26,956 nucleotides of DNA from CAZJNX01 sp964547415 (GTDB taxonomy: Bacteria; Pseudomonadota; Alphaproteobacteria; Rhizobiales; Amorphaceae). Location of the stretch: assembly GCA_964547415.1 (NCBI GenBank), contig CAZJNX010000034.1, positions 1-26,956 of the forward strand. Reading direction: 5' to 3'. The notes below the pieces were generated by a model, which saw nothing but the letters and a program-made list of their open reading frames with translations, did no database searches and was not told the origin of the DNA. The position numbers were made by a program, and so were the translations under genes. This document shows positions 1 through 6,853 of this stretch, piece by piece. Position 1 is the first letter of the stretch, and the number at the start of each line of letters is the position of its first letter.

Positions 1-20
1 CCCCGTTCGGAGCGAGACGC

Positions 21-761
21 TTGAGCCGACAGCCGGTGCTGCCGCGCCTTCTGAGGAAGACGGACGAGGACCGCCGCCGCCGGCGGGCGCGGTCGGCCCG
101 CTGGGCCGCCCCGCCGGCGACGCGCCGGGACCGGATGGAGGCATGGGCGAGCCTTGCCCTCGCCGACCACGGCTTCGTGCGGTTCTTCTACCGCAACCGC
201 CACCGGGTGACGGACGACCTGTGGCGCTCCGCCCAGCCCGCGCCCGCCGACATCGCCTGGGCCGCGCGGCAGGGGATCCGCACCGTCGTCACCTTGCGCA
301 AGGGGACGACCTTCGGCTCCCACGCCCTCGAGATGGAGGCGTGCGCGGCGGCGGGCCTCGCGTTCGTGGCCTCGCCCTTCTATTCGCGCGAGGCGCCACG
401 CCTCGTCGCCATCGAGCGATTCGCGGAGGTGATCGAGCAGATCGCCTATCCGGCCCTCATCCACTGCAAGTCCGGGGCGGACCGCGCGGGGCTCGCGGCG
501 GCGATGTTCCTCCTCATCCGCGAGGAGCGCACGGTCGCCGAGGCCGCTCGCCAGCTCGGCCTCGCCTACGGGCACGTCAGGTGGGGCCGGACCGGCGTCC
601 TCGACCATTTCCTGGCGTGCTACCGGGAGGAGGGGGAGGCGAACGGGATCCCGTTCCTCGAGTGGGCGCGCACCGTCTACGACCGGGAGCGGGTGATGGC
701 GACCTTCACCTCCCGCCGCTGGGCCGACGTCCTCGTCGACCGCGTCCTGAAGCGCGAGTAG
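21..761 (+). CDS. Tyrosine/dual-specificity phosphatase-like protein
   Basis: Probable cytoplasmic protein-tyrosine-phosphatase-fold enzyme. The P-loop signature CX5R is visible as HCKSGADRAG, with Cys149 as nucleophile and Arg155 as phosphate-binding residue (numbered from the TTG at 21). The pattern RSAQPAP before it and YGHVRWGRTGVLD after it match my recollection of a family of roughly 200-250 residue alphaproteobacterial phosphatases often labelled fused DSP-PTPase/NAD-kinase-like. No kinase part is present here. The TTG start has a GGAG eight bases upstream. GTG at 36 and ATG at 135 are alternatives; the ATG would remove a strongly basic Arg-rich N-terminus of 38 residues. The frame has no stop between the window edge and 21, so a start further left cannot be excluded. 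It converges on a cyclase remnant. The substrate cannot be told from sequence; it could be a phosphoprotein or a phosphoinositide. Confidence 0.8.
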   Translation: MSRQPVLPRLLRKTDEDRRRRRARSARWAAPPATRRDRMEAWASLALADHGFVRFFYRNRHRVTDDLWRSAQPAPADIAWAARQGIRTVVTLRKGTTFGSHALEMEACAAAGLAFVASPFYSREAPRLVAIERFAEVIEQIAYPALIHCKSGADRAGLAAAMFLLIREERTVAEAARQLGLAYGHVRWGRTGVLDHFLACYREEGEANGIPFLEWARTVYDRERVMATFTSRRWADVLVDRVLKRE

Positions 762-774
762 GCGGGACGGTTCA

Positions 775-1380
775 GCCCGCGCGGCGTCCAGGGGTGCCGG
801 ATCCGCCGCGACGTCCGCCACCGCCGGTCGGGATGCGTCCGCCTTCCTGAGCCGGAGGAGGGCGGGTTCGAGGCGCGCGACGGCCGCGGCCCGGTCCTCC
901 CCGGCGAGGCGCTCGAGGTCGAGCTCCAGCTTCAGGCCCGGCGCGTCCTCCCGGATCACCCGCTCGGCCCCCTCCAGCCGCTCGTGGAGGTCCACCGCCT
1001 CGAAGACCGCGACGGGGTCGGCGATGCCGCGCACGCGCACCTCGCCGCGGGGACGGCAGTGACCGACGTCGCGCACGTGGGCGTCGGTCTCGTCGGAGAC
1101 GAGGATGCTGCCGGGCGGGGCGGCGGCCTCGAGGCGGGAGGTGAGGTTCACGCCCGAGCCGACGATGGTGCAGTCCATCCGGTCTTCCGAGCCGAAGTCG
1201 CCCTCCGTGCAGTAGCCCGTGGAGATGCCGATGCGGCACTTGAGCGGCCGCTCGATCCCCGGCGCTCCGCCACACCTCCTGCAGCTCGGCCATCCGGCGC
1301 TGCCCGGCGATGGCCATCGCGACGCGGGCGACGGCGTCCCCCTTCACCCCCTTCGGGACCGGCTCGCCCGCAGCATCTCC
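775..1380 (-). pseudogene. Class III adenylate/guanylate cyclase, C-terminal remnant with frameshift
   Basis: Reading the minus strand from about 1380 down gives GEPVPKGVKGDAVARV and then RRMAELQEVWRSAG. After one extra G in a four-G run (plus-strand cccc at 1257-1260) the reading continues in the next frame as IERPLKCRIGISTGYC, EDRMDCTIVGSGVNLTSRLE, PPGSILVSDET and VRVRGIADPVAVFEAVDL. This is the second half of a class III nucleotide cyclase catalytic domain followed by its usual C-terminal tail. The first half, with the metal-binding aspartates and the KYIGDA segment followed by hydrophobic residues, is not recognisable upstream in any frame. The shifted frame has no stop near the end of the homology. 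A TGA at 772-774, just beyond the phosphatase stop, lies in the original frame. It is most likely a truncated, decaying gene. A sequencing error could explain the one-base shift but not the missing N-terminal half. Confidence 0.75.
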
Positions 1381-1875
1381 GCGAGGCTGAGGGCGAGCCG
1401 GTCCTCGCCCGGGTCGCGGGCCGGCCCCTCGGCCCTGCCGGGCGCGGGCGACACGAGGACGGCGAGGCGTGCCGCGCACGGGCGTACGGCCGCGGTGCGC
1501 GCGAGCGCGCGCTCCCGGCGAGGTGGTCGCGCCCCCTTCATGGCGGACCGCCCGCGCTCCCCTCCGCCCGGGCCCCCGGCCGGCGTGTCCGGTACGCCGC
1601 GAACCGCGAGGGGTCCGCGTGCGGCCGCGCGGCGCGTTGCCGGAAAACGCCGGGCACGGCCGTCGGCGGCCGCCGTCCTTGTGTGCTTCGCCGCCCGAGG
1701 GCAAGGGGCGTCGCCCCGCCGATGGTGCCCCTGCGGCGCGGATCCGGCCGCGCACGCTTCTTGCATCGCTCGCCGGGGGAGGGGGGGCGACCGCGGCCCG
1801 CTCCACGGCGGGGGTGCGGTGCGGGCGCGGCCGCGCTACACGGACGGCGCGAAGCCGAGGAAGGAGACACGCGAC
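1381..1875. other. GC-rich stretch with no recognisable gene; includes the glnT upstream region
   Basis: About 500 bases between the cyclase remnant and glnT. Several frames stay open on both strands, but none gives a protein I recognise, and their Arg/Pro/Ala-rich composition is what random GC-rich DNA gives. The right end should hold the glnT promoter and leader. A short perfect palindrome, GGGGCG-T-CGCCCC, lies at 1705-1717. The glnT frame is open upstream to 1219, but that extension does not look like glutamine synthetase. Confidence 0.6.
1750..1766 (+). promoter_or_regulatory. Candidate sigma-54 (RpoN) promoter of glnT
   Basis: The string GCGCACGCTTCTTGCAT compares with the sigma-54 consensus TGGCACG-N4-TTGCAT. 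All of GCACG and TTGCAT match with correct spacing, and the -12 GC is intact, but the first two bases differ, so the -24 GG reads CG. It lies about 110 bases before the glnT ATG. Glutamine synthetase genes are classic NtrC/sigma-54 targets, which makes the match plausible. I saw no convincing NtrC dyad; there is a GGTGC half-site at 1724-1728. The weakened -24 element is the main reason for doubt. Confidence 0.3.
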
Positions 1876-3183
1876 ATGGCCATCGACCTTGCGGAGACCG
1901 CGCGGAAGGAGGGGATCGAGTATTTTCTCGTCTCCTTCGTGGACCTGTTCGGGACGATGCGGGCCAAGCTCGTGCCGGCCTCCGCCATCGCGGGCATGCA
2001 GAAGGACGGGGCGGGCTTCGCGGGCTTCGCCACCTGGCTCGACATGACCCCCGCCGACAGCGACATGTTCGCCGTGCCCGATCCGGACAGCCTCACCGTC
2101 CTGCCGTGGCGAAAGAACGTCGGCTGGCTCGCCGCCGACCTCGTCATGGACGGGGAGGAGGTGGCCCAGGCGCCCCGCGCCACCCTGAAGCGCCTCGACA
2201 AGGCCGCGCGGGAGGCGGGCTTTCGCCTGCGCCACGGGGTCGAGTGCGAGTATTTCCTCATCCAGCCCGACGGCACGGCGATCTCAGACCCGGCCGACAC
2301 CCAGGCCAAGCCCTGCTACGACGTGTCGGCCCTGATGCGCCGCTACGAGGTGATCGCCGAGATCTGCGACGCCATGCAGCTCCTCGGCTGGGGCCCCTAC
2401 CAGAACGACCACGAGGACGCGAACGGCCAGTTCGAGATGAACTGGGACTACGCCGACACCGTGGTGACGGCCGACCGGCACGCCTTCTTCAAGTACATGG
2501 TGAAGTCGATCGCCGAGAAGCACGGGCTTCGCGCCACCTTCATGCCCAAGCCCTTCGCCCACCTCACCGGCAACGGCTGCCACGCCCACCTGTCGCTGTG
2601 GAGCGCGGACGGGGAGGCGAACCTGTTCCTCGACGCGGACGAGGAGATGGGCCTGTCGGCGACCGCCTACCACTTCCTCGGCGGGCTCGTGGCCCATGCG
2701 GAGGCCATGTGCGCCTTCACCAACCCGACGGTGAACTCCTACAAGCGCATCAACGCGCCGGTGACGACGTCCGGCGCCACCTGGTCGCCCAACACGGTGA
2801 CCTATGGTGGCAACAACCGCACCCACATGGTCCGCATCCCCGATCCGGGCCGCCTCGAGCTGCGCCTGCCCGACGGCTCGGCGAACCCCTACCTGATGCC
2901 CGCCGCCCTCCTCGCGGCCGGCCTCGACGGCATCGCCCGCACCCTCGATCCCGGCCCGCGGCTCGACGTCAACGCCTATGCCGAGCCGGAAAAGCTGAAG
3001 GGATTCAAGACGCTGCCCCTCAACCTCCTCGACGCCCTGCGCGCCCTCGAGGTGGACGGGCCGTTCGTGGAGCGCCTCGGGCCGGCCACCGTCTCGGCCT
3101 TCCTGAAGCTCAAGACCGCCGAGTGGAACGCCTTCAAGGCCCACCTGACGGCGTGGGAGCGCGACAATACCCTCGATTGTTGA
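1876..3183 (+). CDS. glnT: GlnT-type (type III) glutamine synthetase-like ligase
   Basis: ATP-dependent ligase of the glutamine synthetase superfamily, 435 residues. It would join an amine, normally ammonia, to glutamate in the cytoplasm. Visible landmarks are the N-terminal FVDLFGTMRAKLVPASAI, the metal-binding pair Glu123/Glu125 in GVECEYF, TGNGCHAHLSLW with His236 and His238, and NNRTHMVRIP near the substrate/nucleotide site. The overall sequence and length fit the rhizobial GlnT group rather than GlnA or the eukaryote-like GlnII. Close relatives in methylotrophs are gamma-glutamylmethylamide synthetases, so methylamine rather than ammonia could be the substrate. The ATG at 1876 is supported by AAGGAG nine bases upstream and by the family N-terminus. 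A hairpin follows the stop. The neighbouring amidase could release ammonia for it, but that link is only positional. Confidence 0.9.
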   Translation: MAIDLAETARKEGIEYFLVSFVDLFGTMRAKLVPASAIAGMQKDGAGFAGFATWLDMTPADSDMFAVPDPDSLTVLPWRKNVGWLAADLVMDGEEVAQAPRATLKRLDKAAREAGFRLRHGVECEYFLIQPDGTAISDPADTQAKPCYDVSALMRRYEVIAEICDAMQLLGWGPYQNDHEDANGQFEMNWDYADTVVTADRHAFFKYMVKSIAEKHGLRATFMPKPFAHLTGNGCHAHLSLWSADGEANLFLDADEEMGLSATAYHFLGGLVAHAEAMCAFTNPTVNSYKRINAPVTTSGATWSPNTVTYGGNNRTHMVRIPDPGRLELRLPDGSANPYLMPAALLAAGLDGIARTLDPGPRLDVNAYAEPEKLKGFKTLPLNLLDALRALEVDGPFVERLGPATVSAFLKLKTAEWNAFKAHLTAWERDNTLDC

Positions 3184-3208
3184 GGCGAAATCGTGCACAA
3201 GGCTCTCC

Positions 3209-3244
3209 CGGGGCGGGACGGGCCGCGCGCCGCTTCCCGCCCCG
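3209..3244 (+). terminator. Hairpin after glnT, possible terminator without a U tract
   Basis: The arms 3209-3218 (CGGGGCGGGA) and 3235-3244 (TCCCGCCCCG) are perfect 10-base complements around a 16-base GC-rich loop. The hairpin starts 25 bases after the glnT stop and ends 32 bases before the RTX start. No T run follows, so it is not a classical intrinsic terminator. It could stabilise the glnT 3' end or lower transcription into the RTX gene. Confidence 0.4.
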
Positions 3245-3276
3245 TCGAGATCCAGTCCTTGGGGGGATGAGGCCAC

Positions 3277-4464
3277 ATGACCTTCGATTTCCTGAGCCGC
3301 CAGCCCGTCACGTTCGCGATCGGCGAGGTCCTCGGCGACACCCTGATCGACCTCGCCGACGGGCCGCTCGGCCCGATCATCGCCGACCTGCCGGTGTCGG
3401 GGATCGACCTCGACGCCGTCGCGGGCATCGTCGAGCTGTTCGGTATCGCGGACCGGCCCGTCGTCGACTTCCTGTCGCTCGAGGGCCCGGTCGGGGCGTT
3501 CGTGGAGGAGCTGATCGCCGAGGTCACCCTCGGCGAGGCGCTGTCCACGGCCCGTGACGTCTCGGCCGTCATCGAGGACATCGCGGCGATCGTCCCGCTC
3601 CTGCCGGCGATCGCGGAGGACCTCGCGGACGGCCCGCTCGCCGACCTCCTCGGGGAGGATGGCCTCGCGCCGCTCCTCGACGTCCTCGCCGGCTTCGACG
3701 GGGGCGGCTTCCTCGGCGCCGACGGCGCGTTCCTCGACTTGTTCGCCGACCTCTTCCTCGAGGGCGACATCACGATCGGCACCCTCCGGGGCGAGGTCAT
3801 CCGGCTCGGCGACGAGCCCGACCTGGTGCTCGGCCTGCCGGGGGCGGACCTCATCCGCGCGGGCGACGGCGACAACGACGTGCTGACCGGGCTCGGCGAC
3901 GACACGTTCGTCGGCGGGGCGGATTCGGACTACGTGAACGGCGGCTTCGGCGACGACCGCCTGGTCGGCCGCGGCGGCGAGGACATCCTGGTCGGCCTGT
4001 TCGGCGACGACACCATCGTCGGCCAGGGCGGCGACGACCGTCTGTTCGGCTTCGGGGGACGGGACGTCATCCGCGGTGGCGGCGGCGACGACGTGGCCGA
4101 CGCCGGCGCCGGGGCCGACCGGGTCTTGGGCAAAAACGGCGACGACGTCCTCGTCGGCGGCGGCGGATCGGACACGGTGGTCGGCGGCGCGGGCAGCGAC
4201 GTTATGACCGGCGGCCGCGGCGCCGACCTGTTCCTCGTGCGCGGCCGCGAAGCCGCGGCCGGCGACGTCGACATCGTGGCGGACTTCGCGATCGGGATCG
4301 ACCGGGTGGTCGTGCGTGGCGACCAGGCGATCGCCGAGGTGGTCGAAACCGCCGACGCGCCCACGCAGATCATCTACGACAACGGCTACGTGCTCGCCTT
4401 CGCGGGCCTCAGCCGGGACGAGGTGCTCGCCATCGTCGACGACGGCACCGTCGGCGTCATCTAG
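3277..4464 (+). CDS. Secreted RTX (hemolysin-type calcium-binding repeat) protein
   Basis: An acidic protein of 395 residues. Residues 1-185 are rich in Leu, Ile, Asp and Gly and match no domain I know. The motif LADGPL occurs twice there, at 26-31 and 116-121. Residues 186-321 form about fifteen tandem nine-residue RTX repeats (GGxGxDxhx type, such as GFGDDRLVG and QGGDDRLFG), which fold into a calcium-bound beta-roll. The last roughly 75 residues contain DVDIVADFAIGIDRVVVRG and a hydrophobic/acidic tail, as expected for an uncleaved type I secretion signal. I see no Cys, His or Trp and only one Lys. No signal peptide is evident, and no ABC/HlyD/TolC genes lie in the window, so the exporter must be elsewhere. 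The ATG at 3277 follows a purine-rich GGGGGATGAGG. The amidase begins 26 bases downstream. Activity is unknown, since the N-terminal half is not a recognisable enzyme. Confidence 0.85.
   Translation: MTFDFLSRQPVTFAIGEVLGDTLIDLADGPLGPIIADLPVSGIDLDAVAGIVELFGIADRPVVDFLSLEGPVGAFVEELIAEVTLGEALSTARDVSAVIEDIAAIVPLLPAIAEDLADGPLADLLGEDGLAPLLDVLAGFDGGGFLGADGAFLDLFADLFLEGDITIGTLRGEVIRLGDEPDLVLGLPGADLIRAGDGDNDVLTGLGDDTFVGGADSDYVNGGFGDDRLVGRGGEDILVGLFGDDTIVGQGGDDRLFGFGGRDVIRGGGGDDVADAGAGADRVLGKNGDDVLVGGGGSDTVVGGAGSDVMTGGRGADLFLVRGREAAAGDVDIVADFAIGIDRVVVRGDQAIAEVVETADAPTQIIYDNGYVLAFAGLSRDEVLAIVDDGTVGVI
3832..4239 (+). repeat. RTX nonapeptide repeat array (27-base period)
   Basis: About fifteen tandem units of 27 bases encode residues 186-321 of the RTX protein. 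Most units contain GGCGACGAC or a close variant, giving G-D-D at the calcium-binding turn. The first units (GLPGADLIR, a ten-residue AGDGDNDVLT) and the unit GGGDDVADA are the most divergent. The repeat is clear in protein and only approximate in DNA. Confidence 0.85.
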
Positions 4465-4490
4465 GGACCGCAGCAGCGGCGGGAGGGGAC

Positions 4491-5648
4491 ATGCAGGACA
4501 CGGTCGGGGCGTTCGTCAGCCTCTTCGAGCGGCCCGGCGCTGCCGACGGCCCCCTCGCCGGCCTCACCGCCGGGGTGAAGGACCTCTACGACGTCGCCGG
4601 TCTCGTGACCGGCGGCGGCAACCCCACGTGGGCGGCCACCCACGGACCCGCGGAGGAGGACGCGCCGGCGGTGGAAGCCCTCCTCGAGGCGGGCGCCACC
4701 CTCCTCGGCAAGACGCACACGGACGAACTCGCCTACAGCCTGATGGGCGTCAACGCCCACTACGGCACGCCGCTCAACACGAAGGCGCCCGAGCGGGTGC
4801 CGGGCGGCTCGTCCTCCGGCTCCGCCGCGGCGGTGGCGGCGGGCCTCGTCGACATCGGCCTCGGCAGCGACACCGGCGGCTCGGTGCGCCTGCCCGCCTC
4901 CTTCTGCGGGATCTTCGGCCTGCGCACGACCCACGGGCGGGTGCCCCTCGACGGGGCGATGCCGCTCGCCCCGTCCTTCGACACGGTTGGCTGGTTCACC
5001 CGGTCCCTGTCGGTGATGGATCGGGTCGCGGCGGCCCACGGCCTCGTGGCGGGCGATCCGGCCCCCCGCCGGATCCTGTTGCCGGTGGAGGCGTGGGCGC
5101 TCGTGGACCCGGCCACCGTTGCGGCCATGGAGGCGCCCGTGGCCGCCCTCGCCGCCGCCTTCGGGCCGCTCGCGCCGTGGCGGATCGCGTCGGAGGGCCT
5201 CGATCACTGGTTCGAGGTCTTCCGCGTGTGTCAGGCCGCGGAGGTCTGGGCGACCCACGGGGACTGGGTGGAGAGCGCCCGGCCCGACTTCGGGCCCGGC
5301 GTGCGCCAGCGCTTCGAGATGGCCCGCTCCATCGATCCGGCGCTCGCCGGGCGCATGCGGGCCGAGCGCGGCCGCCTCGCGGCGGACCTTCGGGCCCACC
5401 TCGGGGAGGACGCGGTGCTGGTGCTGCCCACCGCGCCGGGCCCCGCGCCGCTGCGCGCGGCCTCGGAGGCGGAACTCGACCGCTATCGGGCAAGGGCGCT
5501 CAAGATCCTGTGCCCAGCCGGGATCGCCGGCCTGCCGCAGCTTTCCGTGCCCGTCGCCATGGTGGACGGGGCGCCGGTGGGCCTTTCCATCATCGGCCCC
5601 CGCGACGGGGAGGGCATGGTGCTCGCGGCCGCCGAGGCCCTCACCTGA
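4491..5648 (+). CDS. Amidase-signature hydrolase, AMI1-like
   Basis: Hydrolyses a carboxylic acid amide to acid and ammonia with the Ser-cisSer-Lys triad of the amidase signature family; 385 residues, cytoplasmic, no signal peptide. Lys30 sits in GVKDLYDV. The Gly/Ser motif GGSSSGS (105-111) supplies the cis-serine. Ser131 in GSDTGGSVRLPA is the expected acyl nucleophile. Segments GGGNPTWAATH, GKTHTDELAYS, PERVPGGSSSGSA and PSFDTVGWFTR resemble my recollection of plant AMI1 (indole-3-acetamide hydrolase) more than GatA or AtzF. The real substrate cannot be deduced; indole-3-acetamide and other aryl or alkyl amides are candidates. It is not GatA, since there is no gatB/gatC and the protein is about 100 residues shorter. 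ATG at 4491 follows GGGAGGGG and lies 26 bases after the RTX gene, so co-transcription is possible. Confidence 0.85.
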   Translation: MQDTVGAFVSLFERPGAADGPLAGLTAGVKDLYDVAGLVTGGGNPTWAATHGPAEEDAPAVEALLEAGATLLGKTHTDELAYSLMGVNAHYGTPLNTKAPERVPGGSSSGSAAAVAAGLVDIGLGSDTGGSVRLPASFCGIFGLRTTHGRVPLDGAMPLAPSFDTVGWFTRSLSVMDRVAAAHGLVAGDPAPRRILLPVEAWALVDPATVAAMEAPVAALAAAFGPLAPWRIASEGLDHWFEVFRVCQAAEVWATHGDWVESARPDFGPGVRQRFEMARSIDPALAGRMRAERGRLAADLRAHLGEDAVLVLPTAPGPAPLRAASEAELDRYRARALKILCPAGIAGLPQLSVPVAMVDGAPVGLSIIGPRDGEGMVLAAAEALT

Positions 5649-5902
5649 CCCGCCCGCGGGTCAGCGGGACAGGCCGCCGAGGGGAGCGCTGCGAGCCGGC
5701 GCTGCTGCCACATGGCGATGCCCGAAAGCGCCATCGCCGGGAACGCGACCCACAGCGCGAGCGCGGAGAAGGCCGCGTTGCCCGCCCAGGGGGAATAGAG
5801 GTAGGTGCCGATCACCGCCGCCGCCGCGAGGTGAAGCCATCGCAGCGCACGCCGCAGCGCCGCTGGCGACGCGCCGCGCGCGCGGCCCGTGTCCCGTTCC
5901 AT
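5483..5902 (-). CDS. Small two-helix membrane protein of unknown function
   Basis: Starting at the minus-strand ATG at 5902, with GGGAGA upstream, the frame reads RRALRWLHLAAAAVIGTYLY and then SPW. After a short loop follows AFSALALWVAFPAMALSGIAMW, ending in a basic QQRR. This predicts two transmembrane helices, at about residues 24-40 and 45-67, joined by a short turn. I recognise the general type of small alphaproteobacterial membrane protein but cannot assign a function. The frame runs on for about 65 low-complexity residues and overlaps the last 166 bases of the amidase on the opposite strand. A neighbouring frame would stop at 5661, exactly opposite the amidase stop, so a frameshift or sequencing slip near the 3' end is possible. 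An in-frame ATG at 5944 lies inside a dyad and is less likely as start. Confidence 0.5.
   Translation of the reverse strand: MERDTGRARGASPAALRRALRWLHLAAAAVIGTYLYSPWAGNAAFSALALWVAFPAMALSGIAMWQQRRLAALPSAACPADPRAGQVRASAAASTMPSPSRGPMMERPTGAPSTMATGTESCGRPAIPAGHRILSALAR
5646..5663. terminator. Palindrome spanning convergent gene ends
   Basis: TGACCCGC-CC-GCGGGTCA is a perfect 8-base inverted repeat. Its left end is the amidase TGA stop. Its right end is a minus-strand TGA in the frame next to that of the small membrane protein. It may act as a bidirectional transcript end, although no T tract flanks it. Confidence 0.35.
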
Positions 5903-5922
5903 TTCGCCGTCTCCCGATGCCG

Positions 5923-5947
5923 GTGATGTTAGTGTCGTTAACATGAC
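5923..5947. promoter_or_regulatory. Dyad-symmetric candidate operator in the divergent region
   Basis: The arms GTGATGTTA (5923-5931) and TAACATGAC (5939-5947) match as an inverted repeat at 8 of 9 positions, with a perfect ATGTTA/TAACAT core separated by seven bases. It is the most AT-rich spot in an otherwise very GC-rich 138-base region between the membrane-protein gene and the hydroxybutyrate dehydrogenase gene, where a regulator could control both. The regulator cannot be named from sequence. Confidence 0.4.
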
Positions 5948-5959
5948 GGCGACCGGTCG

Positions 5960-5977
5960 GCAAGCCCGGGGGCTTGC
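5960..5977. promoter_or_regulatory. Perfect 8-base inverted repeat, GCAAGCCC/GGGCTTGC
   Basis: GCAAGCCC-GG-GGGCTTGC is a near-perfect palindrome with a two-base centre. It lies 63 bases before the dehydrogenase ATG and downstream of the ATGTTA dyad. It may be a second protein-binding site or a leader hairpin of the dehydrogenase transcript. The short centre favours protein binding over a stable RNA loop. Confidence 0.3.
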
Positions 5978-6040
5978 GGCGGCCCGGGAAGGGTGTATCG
6001 GGAAAGTGCGACGGATCGTCCAAGGACGCGGGAGGGACGG

Positions 6041-6853
6041 ATGGCGCGGTCGGATCACATTGCCGGGCGTACGGCGCTGGTGACGGGGTCGGTGCAGGGG
6101 ATCGGGCTCGCCATCGCCGGCGCGCTCGCCGAGGCCGGGGCGGCCATCGCCGTCCACGGACCGGCGGCGGACGCGGCCGGGGAGGCCGCCGTCGCGGCCC
6201 TTCGGGACAAGGGCGCGCCCGCCGCCGCCTTCTTCCCGGCCGACGCGCGGGACGTTCCGGCGCTTCTCGCCATGGCCGACGCCGTCGCCGCCTGGCGCCC
6301 GGTCGACATCCTCATCAACAACGCCGGGATCCAGCACACCGCGCCCCTCGCCCAGATGCCGCCGGAAACCTGGCAGGCCATCATCGACGTGAACCTCTCG
6401 GCCGCCTTCCACACCATGCGCCGCCTGATGCCGGCGATGGCCGAGCGCGGCTACGGGCGCGTCGTCAACATCGCCTCCGTCCACGGGCTCGTCGCCTCGG
6501 TGAACAAGGCGCCGTACGTCGCCGCCAAGTTCGGCCTCGTCGGGCTGACCAAGGTCGCCGCCCTCGAGTACGCGGGCGCGGGCTCGGCGGCGACGGGCGG
6601 CGTCACTGTGAACGCCGTCGCCCCGGGCTGGACCGAGACGGCCATCATCGAGCCGCAGATCCGCGCCCGTGCGGAGGCCTTCGGCGGCGACCGGGAGGCG
6701 GGGGTGCGCGACCTCCTGAAGGAGAAGCAGCCTTCCGGCCGGACCTCCGACCCGGCGGAGATCGGCGCCCTCGTCGCCTGGCTGTGCCACCCGGTGACCC
6801 ACAACATCACCGGCACGACGATCCCGGTCGACGGGGGCTGGACGGCCCAGTAG
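6041..6853 (+). CDS. bdhA: D-3-hydroxybutyrate dehydrogenase (short-chain dehydrogenase)
   Basis: A short-chain dehydrogenase/reductase of 270 residues that interconverts D-3-hydroxybutyrate and acetoacetate with NAD, in polyhydroxybutyrate and ketone-body use. The Rossmann motif TGSVQGIG is at 15-22 and the structural NNAG follows. The catalytic residues are Ser146 (NIAS), Tyr159 and Lys163 (YVAAK). The family-specific parts are strong: VTVNAVAPGWTETAIIEPQI, LLKEKQPSGR and the C-terminal TGTTIPVDGGWTAQ are those of 3-hydroxybutyrate dehydrogenases rather than FabG. A small Gly/Ala-rich insert, AGAGSAATGG, precedes GVTVNAVAPG. The ATG at 6041 follows GGAGGG by four bases; an upstream in-frame ATG at 5993 lacks such a site. 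The gene is divergent from the membrane-protein gene and separated by 234 bases from the glucan operon, so it is probably its own unit. Confidence 0.88.
   Translation: MARSDHIAGRTALVTGSVQGIGLAIAGALAEAGAAIAVHGPAADAAGEAAVAALRDKGAPAAAFFPADARDVPALLAMADAVAAWRPVDILINNAGIQHTAPLAQMPPETWQAIIDVNLSAAFHTMRRLMPAMAERGYGRVVNIASVHGLVASVNKAPYVAAKFGLVGLTKVAALEYAGAGSAATGGVTVNAVAPGWTETAIIEPQIRARAEAFGGDREAGVRDLLKEKQPSGRTSDPAEIGALVAWLCHPVTHNITGTTIPVDGGWTAQ

Noticed and set aside
1344..1766. Minus-strand frame ending in EDRLALSLAEMLRASRS, considered as the lost N-terminal half of the cyclase
   Set aside because: It has no metal-binding aspartate motif and no KYIGDA-type motif, and its composition is that of random GC-rich sequence.
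1219..1875. Upstream extension of the glnT frame
   Set aside because: The extension is Arg/Ala/Pro-rich without glutamine synthetase similarity, overlaps the cyclase remnant on the other strand, and a well-placed AAGGAG precedes the ATG at 1876.
3832..4239. Short-period GC repeats considered as a CRISPR or DNA satellite
   Set aside because: The 27-base period is in frame and encodes RTX nonapeptides; the DNA units are not identical and there are no spacers.
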